Of a stretch of DNA of 64,000 nucleotides, positions 44,502 to 52,669 are shown piece after piece. The notes under the pieces were generated by a model, which did not search any database, had not been told where the DNA came from, and was given only the letters and a program-made list of their open reading frames with translations. Made by a program: the position numbers and the translations under genes. The stretch covers positions 70,629 through 134,628 of the forward strand of contig NZ_WIAY01000008.1 in the NCBI RefSeq assembly GCF_009467805.1. The letters run 5' to 3'. Position 1 is the first letter of the stretch; every line of letters starts with the position of its first letter. Source of the stretch: Stenotrophomonas nematodicola. Lineage in GTDB: Bacteria > Pseudomonadota > Gammaproteobacteria > Xanthomonadales > Xanthomonadaceae.

Positions 44502-45575
44502 TCAGGAGCGATCGAACAGGTAGTGCGCCACCTGCCACTGCTGGCCCTGCTGGTAGCCGAACAGCTCCGCACAGGCCATCCAGAACATGCGCCAGCGCTG
44601 GTGCCACAGCGGGGCCGCAGCGTCGCCGTAGCACTGGCGCAGCACGGCCATCACCGCGTCCTTCTCGCGGTCCTGGTTGGCCAGCCAGTGGTTGGCGGTG
44701 CGCTGGTAGTGGGTGCCATCGAGCAGCCAGCGCTGCTGCAGGTGCAGGTGCTGCTGGAAGAACAGCAGCGTGTCGGCGGCAGGCATCAGACCACCGGTGA
44801 AGAAGTGCCGGCCCATCCAGTTGTCGTCGCCGTCCGTCTCGAACGGGTACATCAGCGTGCGGTGCACGAAGATGTGCACGAACAGCTTGCCCTGCGGGGT
44901 GAGCCAGCCGTGGATGCGCTGCAGCAGCTGCGGGTAGTTGCGCATGTGCTCGAACATCTCGATGGACACGCAGCGGTCGAAGCTGCCCGCCTCCAGGGTG
45001 AGATGGTTGACGTCGCGGGTAAGGACGGTGACGTTGGCCAGCCCCCGCGCCCGGCACTGCCCCAGGATGTACTCGCGCTGGCTGTTGGAGTTGGAGACCG
45101 CGGTGATCCGCGCGCCGGGGTAGCGCTCGGCCATCCACAGGGTCAGCGAGCCCCAACCGCAGCCGAGCTCGAGGATGCGCTGGCCGTCAGCGAGCTGCGC
45201 GCGCTCGCCATACAGCGCCAGCATCGCCTCTTCGGCTTCATCCAGCGTCTCGTGGCCGGTGGCGTAGTAGCAGCTGCTGTACTTCAGGCGTTTGCCCAGG
45301 CAGTGATGGAAGAAGTCCGCCGGAACCTCGTAGTGCTGGCGATTGGCCGCATCCACGTGCAGGGCCACCGCGCTGCTGGCCAGCCCGGCGATGCGGGCGG
45401 CGAAGCGCTGCGACTGGGCCTGCTGGCCCCCGGCGAGTTCGTCGCGCAGGCGCTGCTCGCATTGGCGGCGGATGCCCAGGCGCAGCAGCGCGTCGGGCAG
45501 CAGGCCGCGTTCGGCCAGGCCGGTCAGGCCGGGGGCATAGTCCGGCAGGGGCAACGGTTCACTGGCGGCATTCAC
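44502..45575 (-). CDS. CFA-synthase-like SAM methyltransferase (second copy)
   Basis: A 357-residue methyltransferase. The SAM motif is ILELGCGWGSLTLWMAERYP, preceded by HYEVPADFFHHCLGKRLKYSSCYY and followed by SNSNSQREYI and SIEMFEHMRNY. These, with TDGDDNWMGRHFFTGGLMPAADTLLFFQ and WRMFWMACAELFGY, resemble the coclaurine-N-methyltransferase-like branch of the CFA-synthase superfamily rather than classical Cfa. The GTG start at 45575 overlaps the DUF1295 stop and has AGGAG in front. It may methylate an unsaturated acyl chain or another lipid product; the reaction is unknown. Confidence 0.88.
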   Translation of the reverse strand: MNAASEPLPLPDYAPGLTGLAERGLLPDALLRLGIRRQCEQRLRDELAGGQQAQSQRFAARIAGLASSAVALHVDAANRQHYEVPADFFHHCLGKRLKYSSCYYATGHETLDEAEEAMLALYGERAQLADGQRILELGCGWGSLTLWMAERYPGARITAVSNSNSQREYILGQCRARGLANVTVLTRDVNHLTLEAGSFDRCVSIEMFEHMRNYPQLLQRIHGWLTPQGKLFVHIFVHRTLMYPFETDGDDNWMGRHFFTGGLMPAADTLLFFQQHLHLQQRWLLDGTHYQRTANHWLANQDREKDAVMAVLRQCYGDAAAPLWHQRWRMFWMACAELFGYQQGQQWQVAHYLFDRS

Positions 45576-46363
45576 GATGACATCTCCTTGCGGGAGGAAG
45601 AGCGGGAGGGGAACCACGGGAACAGCATCGGGGTGGTGCGCTGGTAATGGCGATAGTCCTCGCCACGGCTGCGCAGCGCCTGCGCCTCGGTGAAGGGAAT
45701 GCCGCTGACCCAGCGCAGGAACACGTACATCACCAGCGGACCGGACCACGCCAGCCACCACAGCGGCGAGTGCACGGCCAGCAGCACGTAGGTGAACCAG
45801 TGCAGCCATTCGAAGAAATAGTTGGGATGCCGCGAGTAGCGCCACAGACCCTGGCGGCAGGTCGTCCCCTTGTTGGCCGGATCGGCGCGGAAGCGCGCCA
45901 GCTGGCGATCGGCGAGCGCCTCGCCGCCCACGCTCAGCAGCCACACCGCGGCCGCTGCGATCAGCCAGCCGACGTGCGTGGCCGGGGCGACCGACACCGC
46001 CACGAAGGGCAGCGCGAACAGCACGATCAGCAGTGCCTGGAACTGGAAGAAGCCGAAGATCTTGCCCTGATGGCCGTTCCAATACTGCCGCAGATGCCGG
46101 TAGCGGCCGTCCTCGGGTTCGCTGCGGACGCGGCGCCACAGGTGCAGCGCCAGCCGCGTTCCCCACAGGCCGCCAAGGGCAGCGAGGGCGATCCGCGGTG
46201 TCGACGCACCCGTGCCGAGCAGGGCAAGCAGCAGCGCCGATGCACCGACACCCTTGGCCCACAGGACGTCGACCACGCCGATATTCTCGTGGCGGCGCTG
46301 CCACCACCAGCCCCACGTCATGATCACCGCGGCATACAGCCAGATCACCCACAGCATCTTCAT
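45572..46363 (-). CDS. DUF1295 family membrane protein (5-alpha-reductase-like)
   Basis: A 263-residue integral membrane protein with about six helices. The C-terminal motif GLWRYSRHPNYFFEWLHWFTYVLLA and EYR-like REDYRHYQRTTPMLFPWFP are the signature shared by DUF1295, steroid 5-alpha-reductases and isoprenylcysteine methyltransferases, which use NADPH or SAM on membrane lipids. The ATG at 46363 overlaps the DUF2878 stop by ATGA and has a GGGAGAG site. A lipid-reductase role in the operon is inferred. Confidence 0.9.
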   Translation of the reverse strand: MKMLWVIWLYAAVIMTWGWWWQRRHENIGVVDVLWAKGVGASALLLALLGTGASTPRIALAALGGLWGTRLALHLWRRVRSEPEDGRYRHLRQYWNGHQGKIFGFFQFQALLIVLFALPFVAVSVAPATHVGWLIAAAAVWLLSVGGEALADRQLARFRADPANKGTTCRQGLWRYSRHPNYFFEWLHWFTYVLLAVHSPLWWLAWSGPLVMYVFLRWVSGIPFTEAQALRSRGEDYRHYQRTTPMLFPWFPSRSSSRKEMSS

Positions 46364-46917
46364 CGTGTCTCTCCCGCAGCAAGGGTGTTGATCGGGTCCA
46401 CCGGGCGTTGCCAGTGGCGCGCGCACGCGGCCAGCAGCGGCAGGGCGACCGCCCAGCCAAGGCCCAGCACTGCCACGCCGTGCCACGGCGGCGCGGTGAA
46501 TACCACCGAGGACCAGCCGCGCGCAGCCGACAGATACGCCAGCGGTGCCAGCAGCAGCCCCACCAGTGCGGCCACGCGCAGATGCCGCTGCAGCACGGCG
46601 AAGGACACCGTCAGCGTCATGGCGAAGGCGGCCCACAGCGCGAGAATCCACGGCGGAGCCAGCCATGCCGCATCGTTGCCGGCGGCGTACACCACGCGCC
46701 CGGTACCACCCGCCAGGCCATCGACCACCAGCCCGCAGCCGATCGCCACGCCCATCAGCTTCATCTCGACCGATGGCCGCGGCGACCACGCCAGCTGGCT
46801 GGCCACGTATGCGGCGGCTGCCAGCAATGCCGGCCACCACAACCCGCGGCCGGCGCCGACCACTGCGCACAACCACACCAGCTGGTTGCCAATCACGTTG
46901 GACCAGAAGCGCAGCAC
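46360..46917 (-). CDS. DUF2878 family inner-membrane protein
   Basis: A 185-residue protein with about five to six helices. It starts with GTG (46917) behind a clear GGAGGG site, 1 bp after the CFA-synthase stop. NVIGNQLVWLCAVVGAGRG and SVEMKLMGVAIGCGLVVDGL are typical of DUF2878, whose members commonly occur in the same operons as DUF1365, DUF1295 and CFA synthases. Its function is unknown. Confidence 0.88.
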   Translation of the reverse strand: MLRFWSNVIGNQLVWLCAVVGAGRGLWWPALLAAAAYVASQLAWSPRPSVEMKLMGVAIGCGLVVDGLAGGTGRVVYAAGNDAAWLAPPWILALWAAFAMTLTVSFAVLQRHLRVAALVGLLLAPLAYLSAARGWSSVVFTAPPWHGVAVLGLGWAVALPLLAACARHWQRPVDPINTLAAGETR

Positions 46918-46918
46918 T

Positions 46919-48175
46919 TCAGCCCTCCCCGGCGATCAGCGCAGGCCGGTAGCCGGGGCGCGCCATCAGCAGGTGCGACACGCCGATCGAGCGCTCCAGG
47001 AAGCCGCCTTCGCAATAGGCCAGGTAGAACTCCCACATCCGGATGAAACGCGCATCGAAGCCCTGCGCGCGCACGGCGGGCAGCTGGGCAAGGAAGCGGT
47101 GCCGCCAGGCCCGCAGCGTCAGCGCATAGGACGGCCCGAAATCGTGCTGACCGATCAGCTGCAGGTCGCTGCTGCGGGTCTTGGCAGCGACGATCGCGTT
47201 GATCGACGGAATGAAGCTCCCGGGGAACACGAAGCGCTTGATGTAGTCCACGCTGCGGCGGGCCTGTTCGTAGCGCTGGTCCTCGATGGTGATGGCCTGC
47301 AGCAGCGCCAGACCGTCGGGGTTGAGCAGGCGGGTGAGCGTGGCGAAGTACGTGTCCAGGTACTGTGCGCCGATCGCCTCGATCATCTCGATGGAGACCA
47401 GCTTGTCGTACTGGCCCTCCAGGTCACGGTAGTCCTTGAGCAGCAGGGTCACCCTGTCCTGCAGGCCGGCGGCTTCCACCCGCGCCTTGGCCAGCGTGTA
47501 CTGCTCGACGGAAATGGTGGTGGTGGTGACATGGCAGCCGATCTCGCGCGCCGCATACAGCGCGAAACCGCCCCAGCCGGTGCCGATCTCGATGACGCGA
47601 TCATCGGCGGTGAGCTGCAGCTGTTCACAGATGCGCGCGAGTTTGCGCTGCGAGGCTGCCTCCAGCGTGTCCCCGGTGCTGGCGTACAGCGCCGAGGAAT
47701 ACATCAGGTCCTCGGACAGGAACAGCGAGAAGAACGGGTTGCCGAGGTCGTAGTGCGCGGCGATGTTGCGCCGGCTGCCTTCGCGGGTGTTGCGGCGCAG
47801 GCGGTTCCAGCCCTTCAGCAGCCAACCACCGACACGCGCCACGCCGCGCTCCATGCTGTCGAGCAGGTCGCGGTTGCGCACCAGCAGCTGCACCAGCGCG
47901 ACCAGGTCGCTGCAGCGCCAGTCGCCCCGGATGTAGGCCTCGCCGGCGCCGACGCTGCCCTGCGCGGCCACCGCGCGGTAGAACGCCGGATCGTCGACCC
48001 ACACGGTAACGCGCAGCGTTGCCGTCGGATCGCCCAGCATCACATCGCCGGCGGCATCGCGCAGGTGCAGGCTGCCACCGCGCAGCGGCGCCAGCTGGGA
48101 CACCAGGCGATCGCGCAGGAAGCGTTCCAGCGCGGTGGGCAGGGCGGGCAGGCGTGGCCGGGTCATGTCGTTCAT
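46919..48175 (-). CDS. cfa: Cyclopropane-fatty-acyl-phospholipid synthase
   Basis: A 418-residue enzyme that adds a SAM methylene to double bonds of phospholipid acyl chains. An N-terminal lipid-binding domain (LHLRDAAGDVMLGDPTATLRVTVWVDDPAFYRAVAAQGSVGAGEAYIRGDW) precedes the catalytic domain with HYDLGNPFFSLFLSEDLMYSSALY, SAM motif EIGTGWGGFALYAA, SIEMIEAIG and the C-terminal FYLAYCEGGFLERSIGVSH. The ATG at 48175 overlaps the DUF1365 stop by ATGA. It is a classical Cfa, in contrast to the second copy downstream. Confidence 0.93.
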   Translation of the reverse strand: MNDMTRPRLPALPTALERFLRDRLVSQLAPLRGGSLHLRDAAGDVMLGDPTATLRVTVWVDDPAFYRAVAAQGSVGAGEAYIRGDWRCSDLVALVQLLVRNRDLLDSMERGVARVGGWLLKGWNRLRRNTREGSRRNIAAHYDLGNPFFSLFLSEDLMYSSALYASTGDTLEAASQRKLARICEQLQLTADDRVIEIGTGWGGFALYAAREIGCHVTTTTISVEQYTLAKARVEAAGLQDRVTLLLKDYRDLEGQYDKLVSIEMIEAIGAQYLDTYFATLTRLLNPDGLALLQAITIEDQRYEQARRSVDYIKRFVFPGSFIPSINAIVAAKTRSSDLQLIGQHDFGPSYALTLRAWRHRFLAQLPAVRAQGFDARFIRMWEFYLAYCEGGFLERSIGVSHLLMARPGYRPALIAGEG

Positions 48176-48939
48176 GGGCGTTTTCCAGCAAGCGAAGGGT
48201 GGTCGTGGACGGGGGTGCGCTTGAGCCACAGGCGCAGCGCCTGCCAGTGGATGGCCGCGACCACCTGCAGGGTCATCAGCGGGTAGCGCAGCAGGACGCC
48301 GGCGAGGCCGCGGCGGTCCAGCGGCTGGCGCTGCAGCACCAGATCGGCATCGAACTGGCGCGCACCCTCGCGCCAGACCTGCATGTGCACGTGCAGATCC
48401 TCACCCGGCGCGGTGAAGCGCCAGCGGTAGCGGCAGTCCATCGGCATGAAGGGCGAGACGTGGAACTGCTTGTCGAACTCCCATGCCAGCGCGCGGCCGT
48501 GGGCATCGGCGGCGGCCACCGGCAGCACGTAGGCGTGCCGCTCCTTCCAGGGCGTGTTGGTGATCTCCGCGACGATGCACTCCAGCGTGGTGCCGTCGGC
48601 GGCGTAGCAGTAGTAGAAGCTGACCGGGTTGAACACGTGGCCGCCATAGCGCAGGTGCGCGAGCAGGCGGACCGGTCCGGCCGGCGCGCGGCCGAGCGCC
48701 TCGGTCACCCGCGCGCGCACGGCCTCGGCCAGCGGCACGGCCGGGTCGCCGAGGTAGTCGCTGCGGCGGAATTCGGCCAGGTTGCGGCGGCCCACCGACC
48801 ACAGCCAGCGGCCACGGAACACCTGGTCCAGCTCATCCAGATCCAGCAGCAGCTGCGCCACCGGGTAGCCGAACGCGTGGGCCTGTGGCAGGTGGCGGCG
48901 ATGCCGCATGCGGCCGCGGTAGATCGCGCTGGCGCTCAT
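48172..48939 (-). CDS. DUF1365 family protein
   Basis: A 255-residue protein. IYRGRMRHRRHLPQAHAFGYPVAQLLLDLDEL, HLRYGGHVFNPVSFYYCYAADGTTLECIVAEITNTPWKERHAYVL and FDKQFHVSPFMPMD are the conserved blocks of DUF1365. The family nearly always accompanies a flavin amine-oxidase-like protein and a CFA synthase, as here, and is part of singlet-oxygen/light-stress regulons in other proteobacteria. The biochemical role is not settled. It overlaps both neighbours by ATGA. Confidence 0.92.
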   Translation of the reverse strand: MSASAIYRGRMRHRRHLPQAHAFGYPVAQLLLDLDELDQVFRGRWLWSVGRRNLAEFRRSDYLGDPAVPLAEAVRARVTEALGRAPAGPVRLLAHLRYGGHVFNPVSFYYCYAADGTTLECIVAEITNTPWKERHAYVLPVAAADAHGRALAWEFDKQFHVSPFMPMDCRYRWRFTAPGEDLHVHMQVWREGARQFDADLVLQRQPLDRRGLAGVLLRYPLMTLQVVAAIHWQALRLWLKRTPVHDHPSLAGKRP

Positions 48940-50216
48940 GCCGACACCGCCTCGGACAACGGCCAGTACGCGTCGGCATCCAGTGCGTCCAGCGCATCCA
49001 CCACACGGCGCGCGCTGCGGATGCCGTCCTCATGGAAGCCCCAGCCCCAGTAAGCGCCGGCGAACCAGGTCCGGCGCCGGCCCTGTACCTCGGCCCAGCG
49101 CCCCTGCGCGCGCACCATCGCGTGGTCGTGCACGGGGTGCGAGTACTGCAGGCGGCGCAGCACCTTGGCCGGGTCGATCGCCTCGCTGCGGTTGAGCGTG
49201 ACCACCAGCGGCGTGGGCGTGTCGATGCCCTGCAGCAGGTTCATGCAGTAGCTGACCGTGCACGGTGCCGTCGGCGACGCCGGCACGTGGGCGTTCCAGG
49301 CGGCCCACGCCTTGCGGTGCGTGGGCAGCAGCCGGGCGTCGGTATGCAGGACCACCTCGTTGGGCTGATAGCGGATCGCCCCGAGCACGGCACGTTCGGT
49401 CGGATCGGCATCGGACAGCATCGCCAGCGCCTGGTCGCTGTGGCAGGCCAGCACCAGCTGGTCAAACCCTTCCAGCCCGGCCGCACTGTGCACGCGGACG
49501 CCCTGCGCGTGACGTTCCACGCCGTATACCCGGCACTCCAGACGCTCCCGGACCTGCCAGCGGCGCCGCATCGCGTCGATGTAGCGGGCCGACCCGCCCT
49601 CCACCACCCGCCACGGCGCACGGCCACTGACCTGCAGCATCTGGTGGTTGGCCATGAACTGCACCAGGTAGCGTGCCGGGAACGCGGCCAGCGCCGCCGT
49701 GGGCGCCGACCAGAGCGCCGAGGCCATCGGCAGCAGGTGCTCGTCCACAAAGGCGCGTCCGTAGCCACCGTCCTGCAGGTATTCACCGAGCGATGGCCCG
49801 TCCCCGTCGCTCTGCAGCAGCGCCGGTGCCTCGCGGTAGAAGCGCCGCAGATCGCGCAGCATGCCCCAGAAGCGCGGCGAGACCAGGTTGCGGCGCTGGC
49901 AGAACAGCGCATCCAGCGAGGTGGCGTTGTACTCCAGCCCGCTGCGCTCGCTGTGCACGGAAAAACTCATGGTGGTCGCCCGCGTCGCCACGTTGAGCTG
50001 CTCGAACAGCGCGGTAAGCAGGGGATAGTGCAGCGGGTTGAACACGATGAACCCGGTGTCCACCGCCTGCGTGCGCCCGTCCACCTCCACCGTATGGGTG
50101 TGGGTGTGCCCGCCGAGGTAGTCGTTGGCTTCGAACAGGGTCACCTCGTGGCGCTGCGACAGCCACCAGGCGCTCGCAAGGCCGGCGATGCCCGATCCGA
50201 TCACGGCGATGCGCAT
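48936..50216 (-). CDS. FAD-dependent amine-oxidase-like oxidoreductase
   Basis: A 426-residue flavoprotein. The N-terminal dinucleotide fold is IAVIGSGIAGLASAWWLSQ, followed by FEANDYLGGHTHTHTVEVDG. FNPLHYPLLTALFEQLNV and the C-terminal TWFAGAYWGWGFHEDGIRSARRVV match the 'predicted NAD/FAD-binding protein' that pairs with DUF1365. In alphaproteobacterial furan-fatty-acid synthesis a flavoprotein acts on methylated acyl chains after a CFA-like methylase, so a desaturating or oxidising role on lipids is plausible. It begins 1 bp after the desaturase stop. Confidence 0.9.
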   Translation of the reverse strand: MRIAVIGSGIAGLASAWWLSQRHEVTLFEANDYLGGHTHTHTVEVDGRTQAVDTGFIVFNPLHYPLLTALFEQLNVATRATTMSFSVHSERSGLEYNATSLDALFCQRRNLVSPRFWGMLRDLRRFYREAPALLQSDGDGPSLGEYLQDGGYGRAFVDEHLLPMASALWSAPTAALAAFPARYLVQFMANHQMLQVSGRAPWRVVEGGSARYIDAMRRRWQVRERLECRVYGVERHAQGVRVHSAAGLEGFDQLVLACHSDQALAMLSDADPTERAVLGAIRYQPNEVVLHTDARLLPTHRKAWAAWNAHVPASPTAPCTVSYCMNLLQGIDTPTPLVVTLNRSEAIDPAKVLRRLQYSHPVHDHAMVRAQGRWAEVQGRRRTWFAGAYWGWGFHEDGIRSARRVVDALDALDADAYWPLSEAVSA

Positions 50217-50217
50217 G

Positions 50218-51177
50218 TCAGTTCTCCGCCTTGGCCAGCACCCACGCCGGCACCGGTTTGAGATCGCGTACCAGGCCAAGCCAGCCCATCACGCGCAGGC
50301 CGTACCAGGTGATGTCCACTTCCCACCAGTAGAAGCCCTGGCGCACTGTGCCCGGGAAGAAGTGATGGTTGTTGTGCCAGCCTTCACCGAAGGTCAGCAG
50401 TGCCAGCCACAGGTTGTTGCGGCTGTCGTCGGCGGTGGCGAAGCGGCGCCGGCCGAAGCGGTGCGCCAGCGAGTTGATGGTCACCGTGGCGTGGAACAGC
50501 ACCACCGTGGAGATGAAGAAGCCCCACACCAGCATCTGGCCGCCGCTGGTGCCCCACGACGGCGCGATGCGCTCGAGCATGGCCCCCAGGCCGAACAACG
50601 CGGCGGCCAACATGATCGGCACCAGAGTGTCGAAGCGGTCCAGCCAGCGCAGTTCGGGATATTTCGCCAGGTCCGGGATGCGCGCGAAGTCGGTGCGGAA
50701 CCCTTCGGGGGTGAGGAACCAGCCCATGTGGCTCCACCAGAAGCCGTGCACACGCGGCGAGTGCGGATCGGCCGGGGTATCGGTATGGCGATGGTGGTGC
50801 CGATGGTGCGCGGCCCACCAAAGCGGGCCCCGCTGCACGCTGGCCGCGCCGATCACGGCGAACGCGAACTGCACCGCGCGCGAGGTCCGGAAGGTGCGGT
50901 GCGCGAAGTAGCGGTGGTAGAAGGCGGTGATCGCGAACATGCGCACGGCATACAGCGCCACCGCGACCCCGACCGCGATCCAGGACACGCCCACCCACAA
51001 CACCGCCACGCAGGCCAGGTGCATCGCCGCGAACGGAATCGCGCGCAGCCAGTCCACGCGCTGCGCGGCTTCGGGCGCCACCGTCGTGTCGGCACCGGTA
51101 TCAAACCAGCGCCGCACCGTGGGCCAAAGGCCCCGGCGGGCGGTGCGTCCTGTTGCAGGGGCGGGTCCGGCCGACAT
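50218..51177 (-). CDS. Membrane acyl-lipid/acyl-CoA desaturase
   Basis: A 319-residue di-iron desaturase. The three histidine boxes are HRYFAH (88-93), HRHHHRH (125-131) and HNNHH (268-272), as in delta-9 desaturases, with membrane helices before the first box and between the second and third. I set the start at 51177: AGGAG then lies 9 bases upstream, whereas the ATG at 51186 directly abuts AGGAG. It would create the double bonds that downstream CFA-type enzymes act on. An ECF-type promoter and an SD-masking inverted repeat precede it. Confidence 0.92.
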   Translation of the reverse strand: MSAGPAPATGRTARRGLWPTVRRWFDTGADTTVAPEAAQRVDWLRAIPFAAMHLACVAVLWVGVSWIAVGVAVALYAVRMFAITAFYHRYFAHRTFRTSRAVQFAFAVIGAASVQRGPLWWAAHHRHHHRHTDTPADPHSPRVHGFWWSHMGWFLTPEGFRTDFARIPDLAKYPELRWLDRFDTLVPIMLAAALFGLGAMLERIAPSWGTSGGQMLVWGFFISTVVLFHATVTINSLAHRFGRRRFATADDSRNNLWLALLTFGEGWHNNHHFFPGTVRQGFYWWEVDITWYGLRVMGWLGLVRDLKPVPAWVLAKAEN

Positions 51178-51181
51178 ATCG

Positions 51182-51213
51182 CGCATCTCCTGGCGTGCTT
51201 GTCAGGAGATACG
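51182..51213 (-). promoter_or_regulatory. Inverted repeat that can mask the desaturase ribosome site
   Basis: On the minus strand CGTATCTCCTG (51213-51203) is complementary to CAGGAGATGCG (51192-51182), an 11-bp stem with one G-U and a 10-nt loop. The right arm contains the AGGAG used by the ATG at 51177. The left arm coincides with the -10 region of the promoter at 51205-51236, so only read-through mRNA from upstream could form the stem. Confidence 0.55.
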
Positions 51214-51236
51214 GGAACAGCGGCCTTCCGGATGCA
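51205..51236 (-). promoter_or_regulatory. ECF-type promoter before the desaturase gene
   Basis: Minus-strand TGCATCC (51236-51230), a 16-bp spacer, then CGTATCTCC (51213-51205). The same two blocks with the same spacing occur before the secreted-protein gene that heads the sigma-factor operon. A CGT-type -10 with a 16-bp spacer is typical for ECF sigma factors. Transcription would start about 51198-51200, roughly 20 nt before the ATG. Confidence 0.75.
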
Positions 51237-51247
51237 CGTATCCGGAA
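51226..51247. promoter_or_regulatory. Perfect inverted repeat over the internal promoter -35
   Basis: TTCCGGAT and ATCCGGAA are separated by GCACGT. The left arm overlaps the TGCATCC -35 block. The second ECF-type promoter lacks this palindrome, so it could be a site for an additional regulator, or an RNA hairpin between the anti-sigma and desaturase genes. No T-run follows. Confidence 0.45.
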
Positions 51248-51259
51248 ATAAAGTGCACC

Positions 51260-52033
51260 TTAGAGGTTGGCGATGTCGCCCTTGGCGATGACCGGGCCGG
51301 TCGGGATGCCCTGCGGGGCGCCGCCGGACGGTTCCAGCGTGATCGCCAGCACCGAACCGTTCACCAGCGCATCACGCAGCATGTCCGGTACCGCCACGGT
51401 GTGGGCGCGGTTGATCGAGACCAGGCCCAGCGAACGCGGTGCACCGCCCGCCGGGATCAGCCACAGCTCGGGCGCGCGCCCGGCGGCGTCTGCTGGCGCC
51501 GGGACCGGCACCATCAACACTTTGCCGTGGGCCTTGTCGACCGAGGCCAGCCAGCCAGGGGAACCGTCGTCGTGCAGCAGCGGCGTGACCGGCCGGGTGG
51601 CCTGTTCCGGCTCGGCCGGCGTGGTCGGGGTGACCGCCACCGGCGGCGCTACCGGTGCCACCGGTACCACGTCGCGGCGGGCAAGGACCGCCACCAGCGC
51701 GACCACCGCTGCCAGCGCCGTCATGCCCTGCCAGAAGCCGGTGCGCTGCCAGGCGCGCGGTGTGGCGCCCACCGACGGCCAGCCCAGCGAGGTGCGGATA
51801 CGCGGCCACAGGTGGGCCGGGACAGCCTCGGTGCCGAGTGAGTCGAGCAGCGGCGCCAGCCGGTTTTCCCACTGGCTGACCAGGCGCGCAAAGCCCGGAT
51901 CACGGGCGATGCGCTGTTCCACCTCGGCGCGCTGGGCGGCATCGAGCACCCCGAGCACGTATTCACCGGCCAGGATGTCCGCGCCGGGTGGTTCGGCGTC
52001 ATGAGGCATATCGTGGAGATCGCGGACGTTCAT
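51260..52033 (-). CDS. RskA-type anti-sigma factor
   Basis: A 257-residue membrane protein. A cytoplasmic anti-sigma part (LAGEYVLGVLDAAQRAEVEQRIARDPGFARLVSQWENRL, residues about 20-60) is followed by one membrane helix (about 101-118), an Ala/Pro/Val linker and a periplasmic RskA domain (PELWLIPAGGAPRSLGLVSIN to VLAITLEPSGGAPQGIPTGPVIAKGDI). The ATG at 52033 overlaps the sigma-factor stop by ATGA. It should hold the sigma factor at the membrane until a periplasmic or membrane signal releases it. It lacks the zinc-cupin layout of ChrR, so the signal may differ. Confidence 0.92.
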   Translation of the reverse strand: MNVRDLHDMPHDAEPPGADILAGEYVLGVLDAAQRAEVEQRIARDPGFARLVSQWENRLAPLLDSLGTEAVPAHLWPRIRTSLGWPSVGATPRAWQRTGFWQGMTALAAVVALVAVLARRDVVPVAPVAPPVAVTPTTPAEPEQATRPVTPLLHDDGSPGWLASVDKAHGKVLMVPVPAPADAAGRAPELWLIPAGGAPRSLGLVSINRAHTVAVPDMLRDALVNGSVLAITLEPSGGAPQGIPTGPVIAKGDIANL

Positions 52034-52599
52034 CGTTCCAGGCACACCCGTAGTTGGCCCAGCCCACGGCGGATCCAGCTTTTCACCGATCCCAGCGGCG
52101 CACCGATCCGGCGCGCCAGTTCGTCATAGCTCGCCCCATCCAGGAAGGCCAGCCGGATCAGCGAACGCCGGCGAGGCTCCAGCGTGTCCAGGCAATCGTC
52201 CAGGCGCTCGCGATCGGAGGCGTGCTCGGCCGCCTGCGCCGGCTGCGGCGCGAAATCGGGAATCTCTTCGGCCACCGACAGATCGTCCAGCGGGCGCGGC
52301 GGTGCGGCGCGCAGGCGATCGATGGCGCGGTTGCGGGCCAGCGTGGAGAGCCAGGTCATGGCTGAGGCCTTGGCGCGGTCAAACTGCGCGGCCTTGTGCC
52401 ACACCGTGACGAAGGCGTCCTGCAGCACGTCCTCGGCATCGCCGCGGTCGCGCAATATGTGCAGGCAGATCGCGAAGAGACGGCCGGAGGCCAACTGGTA
52501 AACCGATTCAAACGCCTGGCGGTCGCCGGTGGCGACCTGGACGAGCAGCTCATCGAGGCGCCGCGAGGCACCGGTATCGGCAGTGTCCAGCTCGGGCAT
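52030..52599 (-). CDS. ECF-family sigma factor
   Basis: A 189-residue sigma factor. Region 2 (about 25-95) has LFAICLHILRDRGDAEDVLQDAFVTVWHKA and TWLSTLARNRAIDRLR. Region 4 (about 128-182) has LDDCLDTLEPRRRSLIRLAFLDGASYDELARRIGAPLGSVKSWIRRGL. The ATG at 52599 gives a standard ECF length; the frame runs far upstream into the previous gene. It is followed by its RskA-type anti-sigma factor and eight downstream genes, and the two matching promoters nearby are presumably its targets. Confidence 0.94.
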   Translation of the reverse strand: MPELDTADTGASRRLDELLVQVATGDRQAFESVYQLASGRLFAICLHILRDRGDAEDVLQDAFVTVWHKAAQFDRAKASAMTWLSTLARNRAIDRLRAAPPRPLDDLSVAEEIPDFAPQPAQAAEHASDRERLDDCLDTLEPRRRSLIRLAFLDGASYDELARRIGAPLGSVKSWIRRGLGQLRVCLER

Positions 52600-52669
52600 C
52601 GCAGGCTCAATGTCGTCGGGGGAACAGCCGGCATCGTCGTCGCTGCGCGCCTGCCGCGCAAGGGGGCAC

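Noticed and set aside
45576..46460. Long upstream extension of the second methyltransferase frame
   Set aside because: It overlaps the DUF1295 gene in another frame; the GTG at 45575 has an AGGAG site and overlaps the stop of DUF1295.
51178..51186. Desaturase start at the upstream ATG (51186)
   Set aside because: AGGAG directly abuts this ATG with no spacing, while the ATG at 51177 has ideal 9-base spacing.
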